Positions 12,714-20,948 are shown, counted from the first letter of the stretch. The stretch is 64,000 bases of DNA from Asanoa sp. WMMD1127 (GCF_029626225.1 NZ_JARUBP010000001.1:7378001-7442000), one strand, 5' to 3'. Numbers and translations are program-made. Notes: generated by a model not told the origin, from the letters alone.

Positions 12714-12739
12714 CGGGGGAGGCCATTCGGCCTCCCCCG
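12714..12739 (+). terminator. Terminator after the glutathione peroxidase gene
   Basis: CGGGGGAGGCC-attc-GGCCTCCCCCG, an 11-bp perfect stem with a 4-nt loop, 36 bp beyond the stop codon. Confidence 0.8.
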
Positions 12740-12858
12740 TAGACCAACTGGACATGATCCGGGCATTGTCAGTTTTTTCCACCTTCCAGGACTTGCGGTC
12801 CGGTCCGACTGACGGGACTCTGTTTCGCGTGCTGCGATCCTCGTCCGCAGGAGGTTCC

Positions 12859-13728
12859 ATGAACGCTGCGCGTCCCTCCCCCCGCGCGCTGCGCCGCCTG
12901 GTCGGTGCCGCCGGCGCCGTGCTGCTCGGCGCCGGCCTGACCGCCGCGATCGCCGCCCCGGCCGCGGCCGAGGCCGGGGTCGGCTACGTCCGCCTGGCCC
13001 ACCTCTCCCCCGACACCCCGCCGGTCGACGTCTACGTCGACGACCTCGGCGGGAAGATGAAAGGCCTCAAGTTCGACGCGGTGCCCTACGGCGTCATGTC
13101 CGACTACCTGTCGGTCCCGCCCGGGACCTACGCGGTCTCCATGCGCAAGGTGGGCGCCGACCCCAAGTCCAAGCCCGTGCTGACCGAGGACGTCAAGGTC
13201 ACCGAGGGCAGCGCGCACACCGTCGCCGGCACCGGCCGGTTCGCCGAGCTCGGCCTGTCGGTCATCGAGGACGACATCAGCGCGCCGCCGGCCGACCAGT
13301 CGAAGGTCCGGATCCTGCAGGCGTCCGTGAAGGCGCCGACGCTCGACGTCAAGGTGGCCGACGGACCGACCGTCGCCACCGGGGTCCAGTTCGCCACCAC
13401 GACGCCCTACCGCGACGTCAAGCCCGGCGACTGGACGGTCGACCTGACCCCGCAGGGTGGCCAGGCGACCAAGGCCAAGTGCGCCCTGACCGGCGGCACC
13501 ACCTATTCGCTGCTGGTGCTCGACGGCAAGGACGGGCTGACCACCGACCTCAAGGTTGACGCCAAGGCCGGCGAGATCACCCCGGTCGGCGGCGTCGAGA
13601 CGGGCGGCGGCGGCACCAGCAGCGGCACCACGATCGCGCTGATCACCGGTGTGGCCCTCGTCGCGCTGGCCGGCCTGGTCGGCGCCGGCGCCGTCGCCCT
13701 GCGCCGGCGGGCCCGGCCCACCTGGTAG
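12859..13728 (+). CDS. DUF4397 surface protein with C-terminal membrane anchor
   Basis: 289 residues. A signal peptide (RRLVGAAGAVLLGAGLTAAI) is followed by two DUF4397-like beta domains. The first is marked by VRLAHLSPDTPPVDVYVDDL at about 39-58, the second by KVRILQASVKAPTLDVKV. A Gly/Ser spacer, one hydrophobic helix and an RRRAR tail end the protein. This is the shape of a wall-anchored protein, but no LPxTG-type pentapeptide is visible. Start ATG 12859 with CAGGAGG 5 nt upstream. The sortase gene follows after 8 bp, so the protein is a candidate substrate for it. Confidence 0.88.
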   Translation: MNAARPSPRALRRLVGAAGAVLLGAGLTAAIAAPAAAEAGVGYVRLAHLSPDTPPVDVYVDDLGGKMKGLKFDAVPYGVMSDYLSVPPGTYAVSMRKVGADPKSKPVLTEDVKVTEGSAHTVAGTGRFAELGLSVIEDDISAPPADQSKVRILQASVKAPTLDVKVADGPTVATGVQFATTTPYRDVKPGDWTVDLTPQGGQATKAKCALTGGTTYSLLVLDGKDGLTTDLKVDAKAGEITPVGGVETGGGGTSSGTTIALITGVALVALAGLVGAGAVALRRRARPTW

Positions 13729-13736
13729 GGCCGCCC

Positions 13737-14468
13737 TTGAGCGAGATCCGGCCAGCTCCAGCGGTCATCCGGCACCGCTGGAGCCGGCCGGCGCGCCGCA
13801 CCACCGTCCTCGGCCTCACGGCGACGGCACTGACCCTCTGCGCGGCCGCCGGCGCCTCGCTCGGCCTCGCCGCCGGCGAGTCGGCGCCACCGCCGACGCA
13901 GGCGCGCTGGCACGTCGGCTGCACCGCCGACTGCGCCCGGCCGGTCCAGCTGGCCGAGGTCGTGGACCCGCTCGCCGCCCTGCCGCCGCCGTCCGAGGTG
14001 CGCATCCCCAGGGTGGCCATCCGGTCCACCCTGGTCGGACTCGACCTCGACGGCAAAGGCGAGCTCGAGGCGCCGACCGACTTCGCCAAGGCCGGCTGGT
14101 ACGAGCAGGGCACCCTGCCCGGCGAGCCCGGTCCCGCGGTGATCGCGGGCCACGTCGACTCGCACCGCGGCCCGGCCGTCTTCTTCCGGCTGCGCGAACT
14201 GCGCCCCGGCGACACGGTCGAGGTGCGGCGCGGCGACCAGTGGGTCCCGTTCCGGGTGGTCAAGACCGACCACTACCCGAAGAACAGGTTCCCCACGGCC
14301 AAGGTGTACGGCGCGACGCCCGGCGCCGAGCTGCGGCTGATCACCTGCGGCGGCGAGTTCGACCACCGCAAGCGCTCCTACCGCGACAACGTCGTCGTCT
14401 ACGCCGTCGACGCCCGCGCGCCCCAGCTCCCCGAGTCCAAAGGGGATGGACCCACCACGTGGCGCTGA
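13737..14468 (+). CDS. Class F sortase
   Basis: 243-residue membrane-anchored transpeptidase. One N-terminal helix at about 22-46 is followed by the sortase beta barrel. The catalytic triad is readable: His139 in AGHVDSH, Cys204 in LITCGG and Arg213/216 in RSYRDN. The TCGGxFD and DNVVVYA context is that of actinobacterial class F sortases. The start is the TTG at 13737, 8 bp after the DUF4397 stop, implying translational coupling. Substrate uncertain: the neighbour lacks a classic LPxTG signal. Confidence 0.9.
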   Translation: MSEIRPAPAVIRHRWSRPARRTTVLGLTATALTLCAAAGASLGLAAGESAPPPTQARWHVGCTADCARPVQLAEVVDPLAALPPPSEVRIPRVAIRSTLVGLDLDGKGELEAPTDFAKAGWYEQGTLPGEPGPAVIAGHVDSHRGPAVFFRLRELRPGDTVEVRRGDQWVPFRVVKTDHYPKNRFPTAKVYGATPGAELRLITCGGEFDHRKRSYRDNVVVYAVDARAPQLPESKGDGPTTWR

Positions 14469-14799
14469 CGGTCTCGTTGACCATGGCGTGCTGCCCGACC
14501 TGACCCGTTTCGAGGTGCACCGGGAGACCGCCGACGTCGACCTCGACGGCACGAAGCTGCTCGGCCTGCACGCGACGTTCCACCGCCGCGCGGCCGGGGC
14601 CCGGATCGAGTCCGTCGGCGTCTACCGCTACGCCGGTGTCGAGGTCTTCATGGCCTGGGGCTACGCGGACGAGCCGCACTGCAGGTTCACCGCGTACGCC
14701 GGGGCGCACGGGTGGGGCGCACCGCGCCGGGGCTGCCCCTCCGTCGACGCGGTGCGCGACCTGTTGGCCACCCTGGGCCCGGTGCTCGATCCCCGCTGA
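14446..14799 (+). CDS. Hypothetical protein
   Basis: 117 residues, not recognised. Codon third positions are almost all G or C through the whole frame, as in the surrounding genes, which supports real coding. It is soluble by composition, with segments DLTRFEVHRETADVDLDGTK and GVEVFMAWGYADEPHC. It overlaps the sortase 3' end by 23 bp, so a later start is possible. It probably travels in the same transcript as the DUF4397 and sortase genes. Confidence 0.55.
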   Translation: MDPPRGADGLVDHGVLPDLTRFEVHRETADVDLDGTKLLGLHATFHRRAAGARIESVGVYRYAGVEVFMAWGYADEPHCRFTAYAGAHGWGAPRRGCPSVDAVRDLLATLGPVLDPR

Positions 14800-14879
14800 C
14801 GCCCGGTGTCGGCTCGGGAACCGCGAATCCCCGAACGAGCGCCTGCGTTTCCCCGGATGAGCACCGGTCCCGGGTCGGG

Positions 14880-15263
14880 CTAGTCGACCGTCGCGGCGGC
14901 GGGTTCCGCGGTGGTCGTGCCCGCGTGCGCGGTGGCGAGCCGGCGCACGGTGACGAGCGAGAACAAGGTCAGTGCGAGCGCGGCGACCAGTGCGACGCCG
15001 TGCCAGAGCGGGTCGAGGAACCGGGTGAACCCGATGACGGCCACCGGGAGCTGGACCACCGCGACCAGGGCGACCAGCGGGAGCCGGCGACCGGCCCAGA
15101 AGTAGGCGGTCCACAGTGGCGCCGTGACGACGGCCAGCGTCAGCACGTCGAGCGCCGCGTGCACGTAGGGGTTGACCACGTTGGCGTGTGCGAAGGCGGA
15201 GGCGGGGGCCGCGACCCAGAGGGCCGCCGCGGCGGCGGCGACAACGGTGGCGAGACGTCGCAT
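14880..15263 (-). CDS. Small predicted membrane protein
   Basis: 127 residues. An N-terminal signal-like helix ending in APASAFAHA is followed by about three further hydrophobic segments (ALDVLTLAVVTAPLW, LPLVALVAVVQLPVAVIGF, VALVAALALTLFSLV) and a short Ala/Thr-rich tail. Family not recognised. Start ATG 15263 is well supported by AGGAGG 7 nt upstream. It stands alone between the hypothetical gene and the proC-pfk pair. Confidence 0.72.
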   Translation of the reverse strand: MRRLATVVAAAAAALWVAAPASAFAHANVVNPYVHAALDVLTLAVVTAPLWTAYFWAGRRLPLVALVAVVQLPVAVIGFTRFLDPLWHGVALVAALALTLFSLVTVRRLATAHAGTTTAEPAAATVD

Positions 15264-15370
15264 GCCCGTACCTCCTGCAATCGTGGCTTCACCATCTGTA
15301 ATGACGGTAAGGCCACGGCGGCGGGCCGCGAAAGGCTCAGCGGCGTGAATGAATCACCACGAACGTGTGC

Positions 15371-16183
15371 TCAGGAGTTCTGTTCAGCCAGTTCACGCGC
15401 CCGGTCGCGGGCCGCCTCGAGGGCCGCGAGCAGGGCCGCGCGGACGCCGTGGTTCTCCAGCTCGCGGATCGCCGAGATGGTCGTCCCGGCCGGCGACGTG
15501 ACCGCTTCGCGCAGCTTGACCGGGTGCTCGCCGGAGTCGCGGAGCATCACCGCCGAGCCGATCGCGGTCTGCACGATCAGGTCGTGCGCCACCTGCCGGG
15601 GCAGGCCGAGCAGGATGCCGGCGTCGACCATCGCCTCGACCAGCAGATAGAAATAGGCCGGCCCGGAGCCGGACAGCGCGGTCACCGCGTCCTGCTGCGA
15701 CTCCGGCACCCGGATCGTCGCGCCGAGCGGCTTGAACATCTCCTCGGCCAGGGCCAGATGCGCGCCGGTGACGTGCGGGCCGGCCGAGATCGCCGTCATC
15801 GCCTCGTCGACCAGGGCCGGGGTGTTGGTCATCACCCGCACGATCGGCACGCCGTCCTGCAGCCGCTTGGCGAAGAAGCTGGTCGGCAGGCCGGCGCAGA
15901 GCGAGATGACCAGCTTGTCGCCGGGCACCTTCGGGCCGATGTCGGCCAGCAGCGCGCTCGCGTCCTGCGGCTTGACCGCGATCGCGAGCACGTCGGCCTC
16001 GGCCACGGCGGTGAGGTTGTCGACGACCCGCACGCCGTAGCGCTCGCGCAGTTCGTCGGCGCGCTCGGAGCGCCGCGAGGTGGCGAGCAGCCGGCCGACG
16101 GGCCAGCCGGCGCGCAACAGGCCGGAGAGCATCAGCTCGCCGATCTTGCCCGCGCCGATCACGGCGACCGTCTTGTCCGTCAT
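15371..16183 (-). CDS. proC: Pyrroline-5-carboxylate reductase
   Basis: 270-residue cytoplasmic enzyme completing proline synthesis by NAD(P)H reduction of pyrroline-5-carboxylate. The Rossmann motif VIGAGKIGE is at the N-terminus. The C-terminal dimerisation domain carries the signature SGSGPAYFYLLVEAMVDAGI and the conserved TSPAGTTISAIRELE. Full length for the family. Start ATG 16183, 27 bp after the phosphofructokinase stop on the same strand, so probably co-transcribed with it. Confidence 0.96.
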   Translation of the reverse strand: MTDKTVAVIGAGKIGELMLSGLLRAGWPVGRLLATSRRSERADELRERYGVRVVDNLTAVAEADVLAIAVKPQDASALLADIGPKVPGDKLVISLCAGLPTSFFAKRLQDGVPIVRVMTNTPALVDEAMTAISAGPHVTGAHLALAEEMFKPLGATIRVPESQQDAVTALSGSGPAYFYLLVEAMVDAGILLGLPRQVAHDLIVQTAIGSAVMLRDSGEHPVKLREAVTSPAGTTISAIRELENHGVRAALLAALEAARDRARELAEQNS

Positions 16184-16210
16184 GGCTGCCCGCCCCCTCG
16201 TCGCACGTGC

Positions 16211-17239
16211 TCAGCTGCCGAAGAAGACCTCGGCCTCGGTGTAGCGCTCCAGCGGCACGGTCTTCAGCTCGCGGGTCGCCTCGGCCAGCGGGACGCGGAC
16301 GACGTCGGTGCCCTGCAGGGCGACCATCTTGCCCCAGTCGCCGTCGTTGACCGCGTCGATCGCGTGCAGGCCCAGCCGGGTGGCCAGCACCCGGTCGAAC
16401 GCGGTCGGCGTGCCGCCGCGCTGGATGTGGCCGAGCACGACCGTGCGGGCCTCCTTGCCGGTCTTCGCCTCGAGTTGCTCGGCCAGCCACTGGCCGATGC
16501 CACCGAGCCGGACGTGGCCGAACGCGTCGAGCTCCTGGTTGTGCAGGACCATCTGGCCGTCGAGCGGCTGGGCGCCCTCGGCGACGACGACGATCGGCGC
16601 GTACTGGTGCTGGAAACGCTTCTCGACGTAGCCCGCGACCTGCTCGACGTCGAAGTTGCGCTCCGGCAGCAGGATCACGTTGGCGCCGCCGGCCAGGCCG
16701 GCGTGCAGGGCGATCCAGCCGGCGTGCCGGCCCATGACCTCGACGACCAGCGTGCGGTGGTGACTCTCCGCAGTGGTGTGCAGGCGGTCGATCGCCTCCA
16801 TCGCGATGTTGACCGCGGTGTCGAAGCCGAACGTGTAGTCGGTGGCGCCCAGGTCGTTGTCGATCGTCTTCGGCACACCGACGACGTGCACGTCGAGCTC
16901 GTTGAGCTTGGTGGCGACGCCCAGGGTGTCCTCGCCGCCGATCGCGACCAGCGCGTCGACGCCCATCGCCTGCAGGTTGTTCTTGATCTGCTCGACGCCG
17001 TTCTCGATCTTGAACGGGTTGGTGCGGGACGAGCCGAGGATGGTGCCGCCGCGCGGCAGGATGCCGCGGACCTCGGGGATGCCCAGCGGCATGGTCAGGC
17101 CCTCGAGCGGACCCCGCCAGCCGTCCCGGAAGCCCACGAACTCGTGCCCGTAGCTGGAGACGCCCTTGCGGACGACCGCCCGGATCACCGCGTTCAGACC
17201 AGGACAGTCTCCGCCGCCGGTGAGCACGCCGATTCGCAT
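16211..17239 (-). CDS. 6-phosphofructokinase, residues typical of the PPi-dependent type
   Basis: 342-residue glycolytic enzyme phosphorylating fructose 6-phosphate at C1. It begins MRIGVLTGGGDCPGLNAVIR. Two positions that decide the phosphoryl donor are readable: GGED with Asp104 instead of Gly, and PKTIDND with Lys124. This pair is characteristic of pyrophosphate-dependent enzymes such as that of Amycolatopsis methanolica (family knowledge). So the reaction may be reversible and use PPi. Start ATG 17239 with AGGAGG upstream; the longer frame to 17356 covers the leader. Confidence 0.94.
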   Translation of the reverse strand: MRIGVLTGGGDCPGLNAVIRAVVRKGVSSYGHEFVGFRDGWRGPLEGLTMPLGIPEVRGILPRGGTILGSSRTNPFKIENGVEQIKNNLQAMGVDALVAIGGEDTLGVATKLNELDVHVVGVPKTIDNDLGATDYTFGFDTAVNIAMEAIDRLHTTAESHHRTLVVEVMGRHAGWIALHAGLAGGANVILLPERNFDVEQVAGYVEKRFQHQYAPIVVVAEGAQPLDGQMVLHNQELDAFGHVRLGGIGQWLAEQLEAKTGKEARTVVLGHIQRGGTPTAFDRVLATRLGLHAIDAVNDGDWGKMVALQGTDVVRVPLAEATRELKTVPLERYTEAEVFFGS

Positions 17240-17412
17240 GATCTGCTCATCCTCCTGATTGCGATCCTCGCCCCAAAGGGGGCAGACATGGCCAGAAAGC
17301 CCCAGGATCGATAATCGGCGTCGTTGCCGGCCCGGGGCGGGCCGCCAACTGCGCACTGTAGTCGCCGGGCAGAAGCCCTACCAGCGCGACCCACCTACCG
17401 GACGGTGAACTG

Positions 17413-17904
17413 TCAGGGTCGCATCGCTTTCCACCGGGCCAGGTTGTGGCGGGCGTCGGCGAGCGCGTCGTGCTGGTCGGCGGGGGCGGGCGGCAGGGGC
17501 GGTTTGCCCAGATCGTCCCAGAGCTGGCGGAGCTCCTTGGTGAATCGCGGAATCACCCGGGGCAACGCCGGCATCGCTCCCCAGAGCTGGGCCAGCACCA
17601 CGTGGTCGTACGCGGCGTACCAGGCCCACAGCTCGATCGTGCCGCCGGCGCCGCGCAGCGGCTCGACCAGGAACGCGTAGAGGTCGTCGCGGATCCGCTC
17701 GCGGGACCGCCAGGCCGGGTCGGCCGGCGAGGGCAGCTTGTCGAGCACGTTGCGGCGCACCCAGGGAACGGCCCGGGAGCTGTCGAACTCGGTCGACACG
17801 GCGTAGAACTCACGCCCGTTCTCGTCGACGACGCCGATCGACACGAGGTCGACCGTGCGGCCGTCCTCGATGAACTCACAGTCGTAGAAGTAGCGGTAGG
17901 TCAT
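17413..17904 (-). CDS. DEDDh 3'-5' exoribonuclease (Rv2179c family)
   Basis: 163-residue nuclease of the RNase H fold, a homologue of M. tuberculosis Rv2179c, which degrades 3' overhangs of RNA. Exonuclease motif I is FYDCEFIED (Asp8, Glu10). The WAWYAAYDHVVL segment gives motif II, and DQHDALADARHNL gives the motif III His and Asp. Start ATG 17904. Its presence in the same region as class II DAHP synthase parallels Rv2178c-Rv2179c, although several genes now separate the two. Confidence 0.93.
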   Translation of the reverse strand: MTYRYFYDCEFIEDGRTVDLVSIGVVDENGREFYAVSTEFDSSRAVPWVRRNVLDKLPSPADPAWRSRERIRDDLYAFLVEPLRGAGGTIELWAWYAAYDHVVLAQLWGAMPALPRVIPRFTKELRQLWDDLGKPPLPPAPADQHDALADARHNLARWKAMRP

Positions 17905-17954
17905 CGACCTCCATCCTGGCCCATCCGACCGAAGATTCGTTACCGTGCCCGGTC

Positions 17955-18782
17955 ATGACGTTCTCGATCGTGGCGCGGTCGGCCGACGGGCAGGCCCACG
18001 GCATCGCCGTCGCCAGCAAGTTCCTCGCCGTCGGGGCCGCGGTCCCGGCGGCCGAGGCGGAGATCGGCGCCGTGGCCACGCAGTCCTACGCGAACCTGGC
18101 CTACCGGCCACAGGCGCTGGCGCTGCTGCGGACCGGCGTGGACGCGGCCGGTGTGGTCGCCGGACTCACCGCCGCCGACGACGGGCGGGCCCAACGCCAG
18201 GTCGGCGTCGTCGGCGCGACCGGCGACGGCGCGACCTTCACCGGTGACGGCTGCCACGACTGGGCGGGCGGCGTGACCGGCGACGGGTACGCGATCCAGG
18301 GCAACATCCTGGTCGGCCCGCAGGTGGTCGAGGCGATGGAGGCGGCCTGGCTCGCGTCGGACCCGGCCGCCCCGCTGGCCCGGCGGCTGCTGGCCGCGCT
18401 GGCCGCCGGCGACGAGGCCGGCGGCGACAAGCGCGGCCGGCAGAGCGCCGCCCTGCTCGTCGTCGCCCGCGGGCAGGGCTACGGCGGCACCAGCGACGTG
18501 GTGGCCGACCTGCGGGTGGACGACCACGCGCAGCCGCTGCCGGAGCTCGCCCGCCTGCTCGACATGCACGAGCTGCTGTTCGGCAAGCCGGATCCGGCCA
18601 CCCTGCTGGCCCTCGACGGGCCGCTGGCGGCCGAGGTGCGCGGCCGGCTGGTGGCCGCCGGCCACGAGGGCGCCTCGCTCGACGACGCCCTGGCCAGCTG
18701 GGCCGGCGTCGAGAACCTCGAGGAGCGGATGGTCCCGGGCAAGATCGACCCGCTGGTGCTGGCCCACCTACGCGGCAGCTAG
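17955..18782 (+). CDS. DUF1028 family protein, Ntn-hydrolase-like
   Basis: 275 residues. The N-terminus MTFSIVARSADGQAHGIAVAS is typical of DUF1028, a family related to Ntn hydrolases. Family segments GAVATQSYANLAYRPQALALL and YAIQGNILVGPQVVEAMEAAW are intact. Full length includes the C-terminal domain with DLRVDDHAQPLPELARLL. The natural substrate is not established. Start ATG 17955; divergent from the exoribonuclease with a 50-bp gap. Its last 15 bp overlap the convergent kinase-like gene. Confidence 0.9.
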   Translation: MTFSIVARSADGQAHGIAVASKFLAVGAAVPAAEAEIGAVATQSYANLAYRPQALALLRTGVDAAGVVAGLTAADDGRAQRQVGVVGATGDGATFTGDGCHDWAGGVTGDGYAIQGNILVGPQVVEAMEAAWLASDPAAPLARRLLAALAAGDEAGGDKRGRQSAALLVVARGQGYGGTSDVVADLRVDDHAQPLPELARLLDMHELLFGKPDPATLLALDGPLAAEVRGRLVAAGHEGASLDDALASWAGVENLEERMVPGKIDPLVLAHLRGS

Positions 18783-19640
18783 CGCCGCCCGCGCGGCGGC
18801 GAGGGTCGTGCGCGCCGATTCGTCGGTGGGCGCGGTCGCCAGGCGGCGGGCGGCGGCGTCGGCGCGGGCCGCCCAGTGGAACGGGAGCAGCACCGGCAGG
18901 GCGGCGTCGATCTCGTCGCGGTGCACGGCGCCGGCGGCCGCGTAGCCGTCGACGAGCTCGTCGGTGCCCGTCCCGCCGGCGTGGGTGACGGCCGCCGCGA
19001 GGTCGGCGACCAGGGGGCCGGTCGCCGCCGGACCCCAGCAGACCACGCCGGTGCGGCCGGTCGCCGGGTCGAGCCGGAAGACCGCGGGGCCCGGCCGGCC
19101 GTGCAGCACGCCGTAGGTGAGCCGGTCGGTGACGCACAGCCGGGTCAGCGCCGAGTACGCGGCCACGACCGCCGGCCGCAGCCAGGGTTCGAGGTCGAGG
19201 TGGGCGGCCTCCGGGCGCACCCGGTGCCACGGCGCCAGACCGGCGTGCGCGAAGCCGTCCATCCCGGCGTGCAGCCGCGCCAGGGCGTCGCCCCACCACT
19301 GCTGGTCGATGGGGTCGCCGGCCGCGAGCGGTCGGCCGGGTGGGCAGCGGACCAGGCCGTACGCCCAGCCGTCGTGCTCGGCGACCAGCGCGCCGGAGAG
19401 CGCCCGGACCGGCTCCCCCGCCGCCATGCCACGCTCGGCGAGGTGGCAGGCGGCGGTCAGCCCCGCCTCGAACCGCAGCCGCTTGCCGAGCGGCACCCGG
19501 GCCACCAGGTGGCAGGCGCCGGAGATGCTGGCCACCCAGGCGGTGGCCGCCGTGCCGCCGAGCGACACCGGGTCGAGGCGGGCGGGCACGTGCTGCCACC
19601 CGCCGCGCAGGGCCGCGAGCGCGACCGCGTCGTCTGCCAC
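18768..19640 (-). CDS. Phosphotransferase-like (APH/choline kinase fold) protein
   Basis: 290 residues resembling the aminoglycoside phosphotransferase/homoserine kinase II fold. The middle holds GDPIDQQWWGDALARLHAGMDGF, like the segment before the catalytic loop. The expected HGDLHxxN catalytic loop reads YGVLHGRPGPAVFRLDPATG, so the usual Asp and Asn are missing, and the following DxD metal motif reads VVCWGPAAT. It may therefore be a degenerate kinase. Start taken as GTG 19640; a longer frame reaches 19742. No partner visible. Confidence 0.7.
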   Translation of the reverse strand: MADDAVALAALRGGWQHVPARLDPVSLGGTAATAWVASISGACHLVARVPLGKRLRFEAGLTAACHLAERGMAAGEPVRALSGALVAEHDGWAYGLVRCPPGRPLAAGDPIDQQWWGDALARLHAGMDGFAHAGLAPWHRVRPEAAHLDLEPWLRPAVVAAYSALTRLCVTDRLTYGVLHGRPGPAVFRLDPATGRTGVVCWGPAATGPLVADLAAAVTHAGGTGTDELVDGYAAAGAVHRDEIDAALPVLLPFHWAARADAAARRLATAPTDESARTTLAAARAALAAA

Positions 19641-19934
19641 GGCGGGGATTATCCGCCGCCGCGGGGGCGCCGGTCCGGGAAATGGGCGAACGGCCGGAAG
19701 AGACACCCCCCAGTGATCTCTTCCGACCGGTCCGCCCCGCACCCCCCTGAGGGCCCGCCGTTCCCCCGTATGGCCCCCACCAGCAGCGGGTCTGGCAGTC
19801 AGCCTGCCCGAACGGACAACACGGGACTGTCACGGAAGCGATTTCAGGGGTGTACAGCACGCGACAGGAACGACATGATCTGATGTGTTGCCGGCCGATG
19901 GGTCGGTTAGTGGGATGTGTCCTAGGGAGGGGTC
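19641..19934. other. Intergenic region, promoter side of the Crp/Fnr gene
   Basis: 294 bp without a gene. The right half is comparatively AT-rich (GATTTCAGGGGTGTACAGC, CATGATCTGATGTG) and should hold the Crp/Fnr promoter. GGACA (19814) and ACTGTC (19826) form a loose inverted pair that echoes the GGACAGT/ACTGTCC pair in front of the cyclase at 21.0 kb. Confidence 0.35.
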
Positions 19935-20627
19935 GTGGAGGGTCGCCTACCAGATCCTGGCGACGCTCTGACCGGGGTCGAGCTGTTCGCCGGGCTCGAG
20001 CCTGAGGTGCGACAGCGGGTGATCGCCGCCGCGGTGCCCCGCACCTACCGCAAGGGCCAGCTGCTGTTCGTCGAGAACGACCCGGGCGAGTCGCTGATCG
20101 TGCTGCGCCGGGGCGCCGTCGCCGTGTTCGTCACCGCGCCGACCGGCGAGCGGGCCGTGCTCTCCGTCGTCCGTCCACCCGGGACACTCGGCGAGGTGTC
20201 GCTGCTGGACGCGTCGACCCGGTCGACGTCGGCCGAGGCGATCGAGGACTGCACCGCGCTCGCGCTGTCCCGCTCGGCGTTCATGGAACTGGTGCACTCC
20301 AACCCGCGCATCCTCGACGCGGTGATGCGTTCCCTCGGCGCGCTGATCCGCCGGCTCACCGAGCAGAACGCCGACCACGTCTTCCTCGACCTGCCCGGCC
20401 GGGTGGCCAAGACCCTGGTCCGGCTGGCCGGCGAGAGCCAGGCCCCGATGATCACCATCGAGCTCAACCAGAGCCAGCTCGCGGAGATGGCCGGCGGCTC
20501 GCGGCAGAGCGTCAACCAGGCGATCGGCTCGTTCGCCAACCGCGGCTGGTTGCGCACCGAGGGCCGGCGGATCGTCGTCACCGACGTGGCCGCCCTGCGC
20601 CGCCGCGCCGGCATGCCCGACCGCTAG
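19935..20627 (+). CDS. Crp/Fnr family transcriptional regulator
   Basis: 230-residue cytoplasmic regulator. The cyclic-nucleotide-binding barrel spans about 15-130. Its phosphate-binding cassette reads LGEVSLLDASTRSTSAEA, keeping the Glu and Arg that contact cAMP in E. coli CRP, so nucleotide binding is plausible. A C-helix at about 135-155 precedes the winged helix, whose ELNQSQLAEMAGGSRQSVNQ region is the DNA reader. No Fnr-type cysteines. Start GTG 19935 preceded by GGGAGGGG. A class III cyclase gene lies 0.5 kb downstream, which suggests a local signal-receptor pair. Confidence 0.93.
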   Translation: MEGRLPDPGDALTGVELFAGLEPEVRQRVIAAAVPRTYRKGQLLFVENDPGESLIVLRRGAVAVFVTAPTGERAVLSVVRPPGTLGEVSLLDASTRSTSAEAIEDCTALALSRSAFMELVHSNPRILDAVMRSLGALIRRLTEQNADHVFLDLPGRVAKTLVRLAGESQAPMITIELNQSQLAEMAGGSRQSVNQAIGSFANRGWLRTEGRRIVVTDVAALRRRAGMPDR

Positions 20628-20630
20628 AAA

Positions 20631-20658
20631 GGCCCCCGGCGCGCACGCGCCAGGGGCC
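20631..20658. terminator. Bidirectional terminator between the Crp/Fnr gene and the repeat peptide
   Basis: GGCCCC-c-GGCGC, 4-nt loop, GCGCC-a-GGGGCC. The stem of 11 pairs with one mismatch starts 4 bp after the Crp/Fnr stop and ends 15 bp before the stop of the convergent 91-residue gene. Confidence 0.7.
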
Positions 20659-20672
20659 CATCGGGTGCGACG

Positions 20673-20948
20673 TCAGTTGGCGGGCGGCGCGGTCGGGCCC
20701 ATCCAGCCCTTCGCCTCGGCGTCGTCCTTGGGCGGCGCGGTCGGGCCCATCCACCCGTCGGGGTCGGTGGCCGGGGGCTCCTCGTTGGTCGGCCCCATCC
20801 AGCCCTGCGACTTCACGTCGTCGCCGGCCACGACGCCGTCGGCCTGCAGCGCGGCCAAGGTGGCGGCGTCGACGTCGACGCTCGCCCCCGCGGCGTGCTC
20901 GACCCCGGTCTGGTCGGTCCAGTCCTTCTCGAGCCGTACGTGCACCAT
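20673..20948 (-). CDS. Small protein with three tandem GWMGPT repeats
   Basis: 91 residues, not recognised. Residues 1-45 form a compact acidic domain (VRLEKDWTDQTGVEHAAG, then VDVDAATLAALQADGVV). From residue 49 the protein is built of exact 16-residue units each opening GWMGPT (at 49, 65 and 81; the last is cut to 11 residues) and filled with Pro, Asp, Glu and Ala. No signal peptide, membrane helix or cysteine. Start ATG 20948 has an excellent CAGGAGG 7 nt upstream. Its promoter spacer is shared divergently with the cyclase gene. It could be a repeat-core peptide precursor, a binding scaffold or a structural linker; no modifying enzyme is adjacent. Confidence 0.75.
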   Translation of the reverse strand: MVHVRLEKDWTDQTGVEHAAGASVDVDAATLAALQADGVVAGDDVKSQGWMGPTNEEPPATDPDGWMGPTAPPKDDAEAKGWMGPTAPPAN

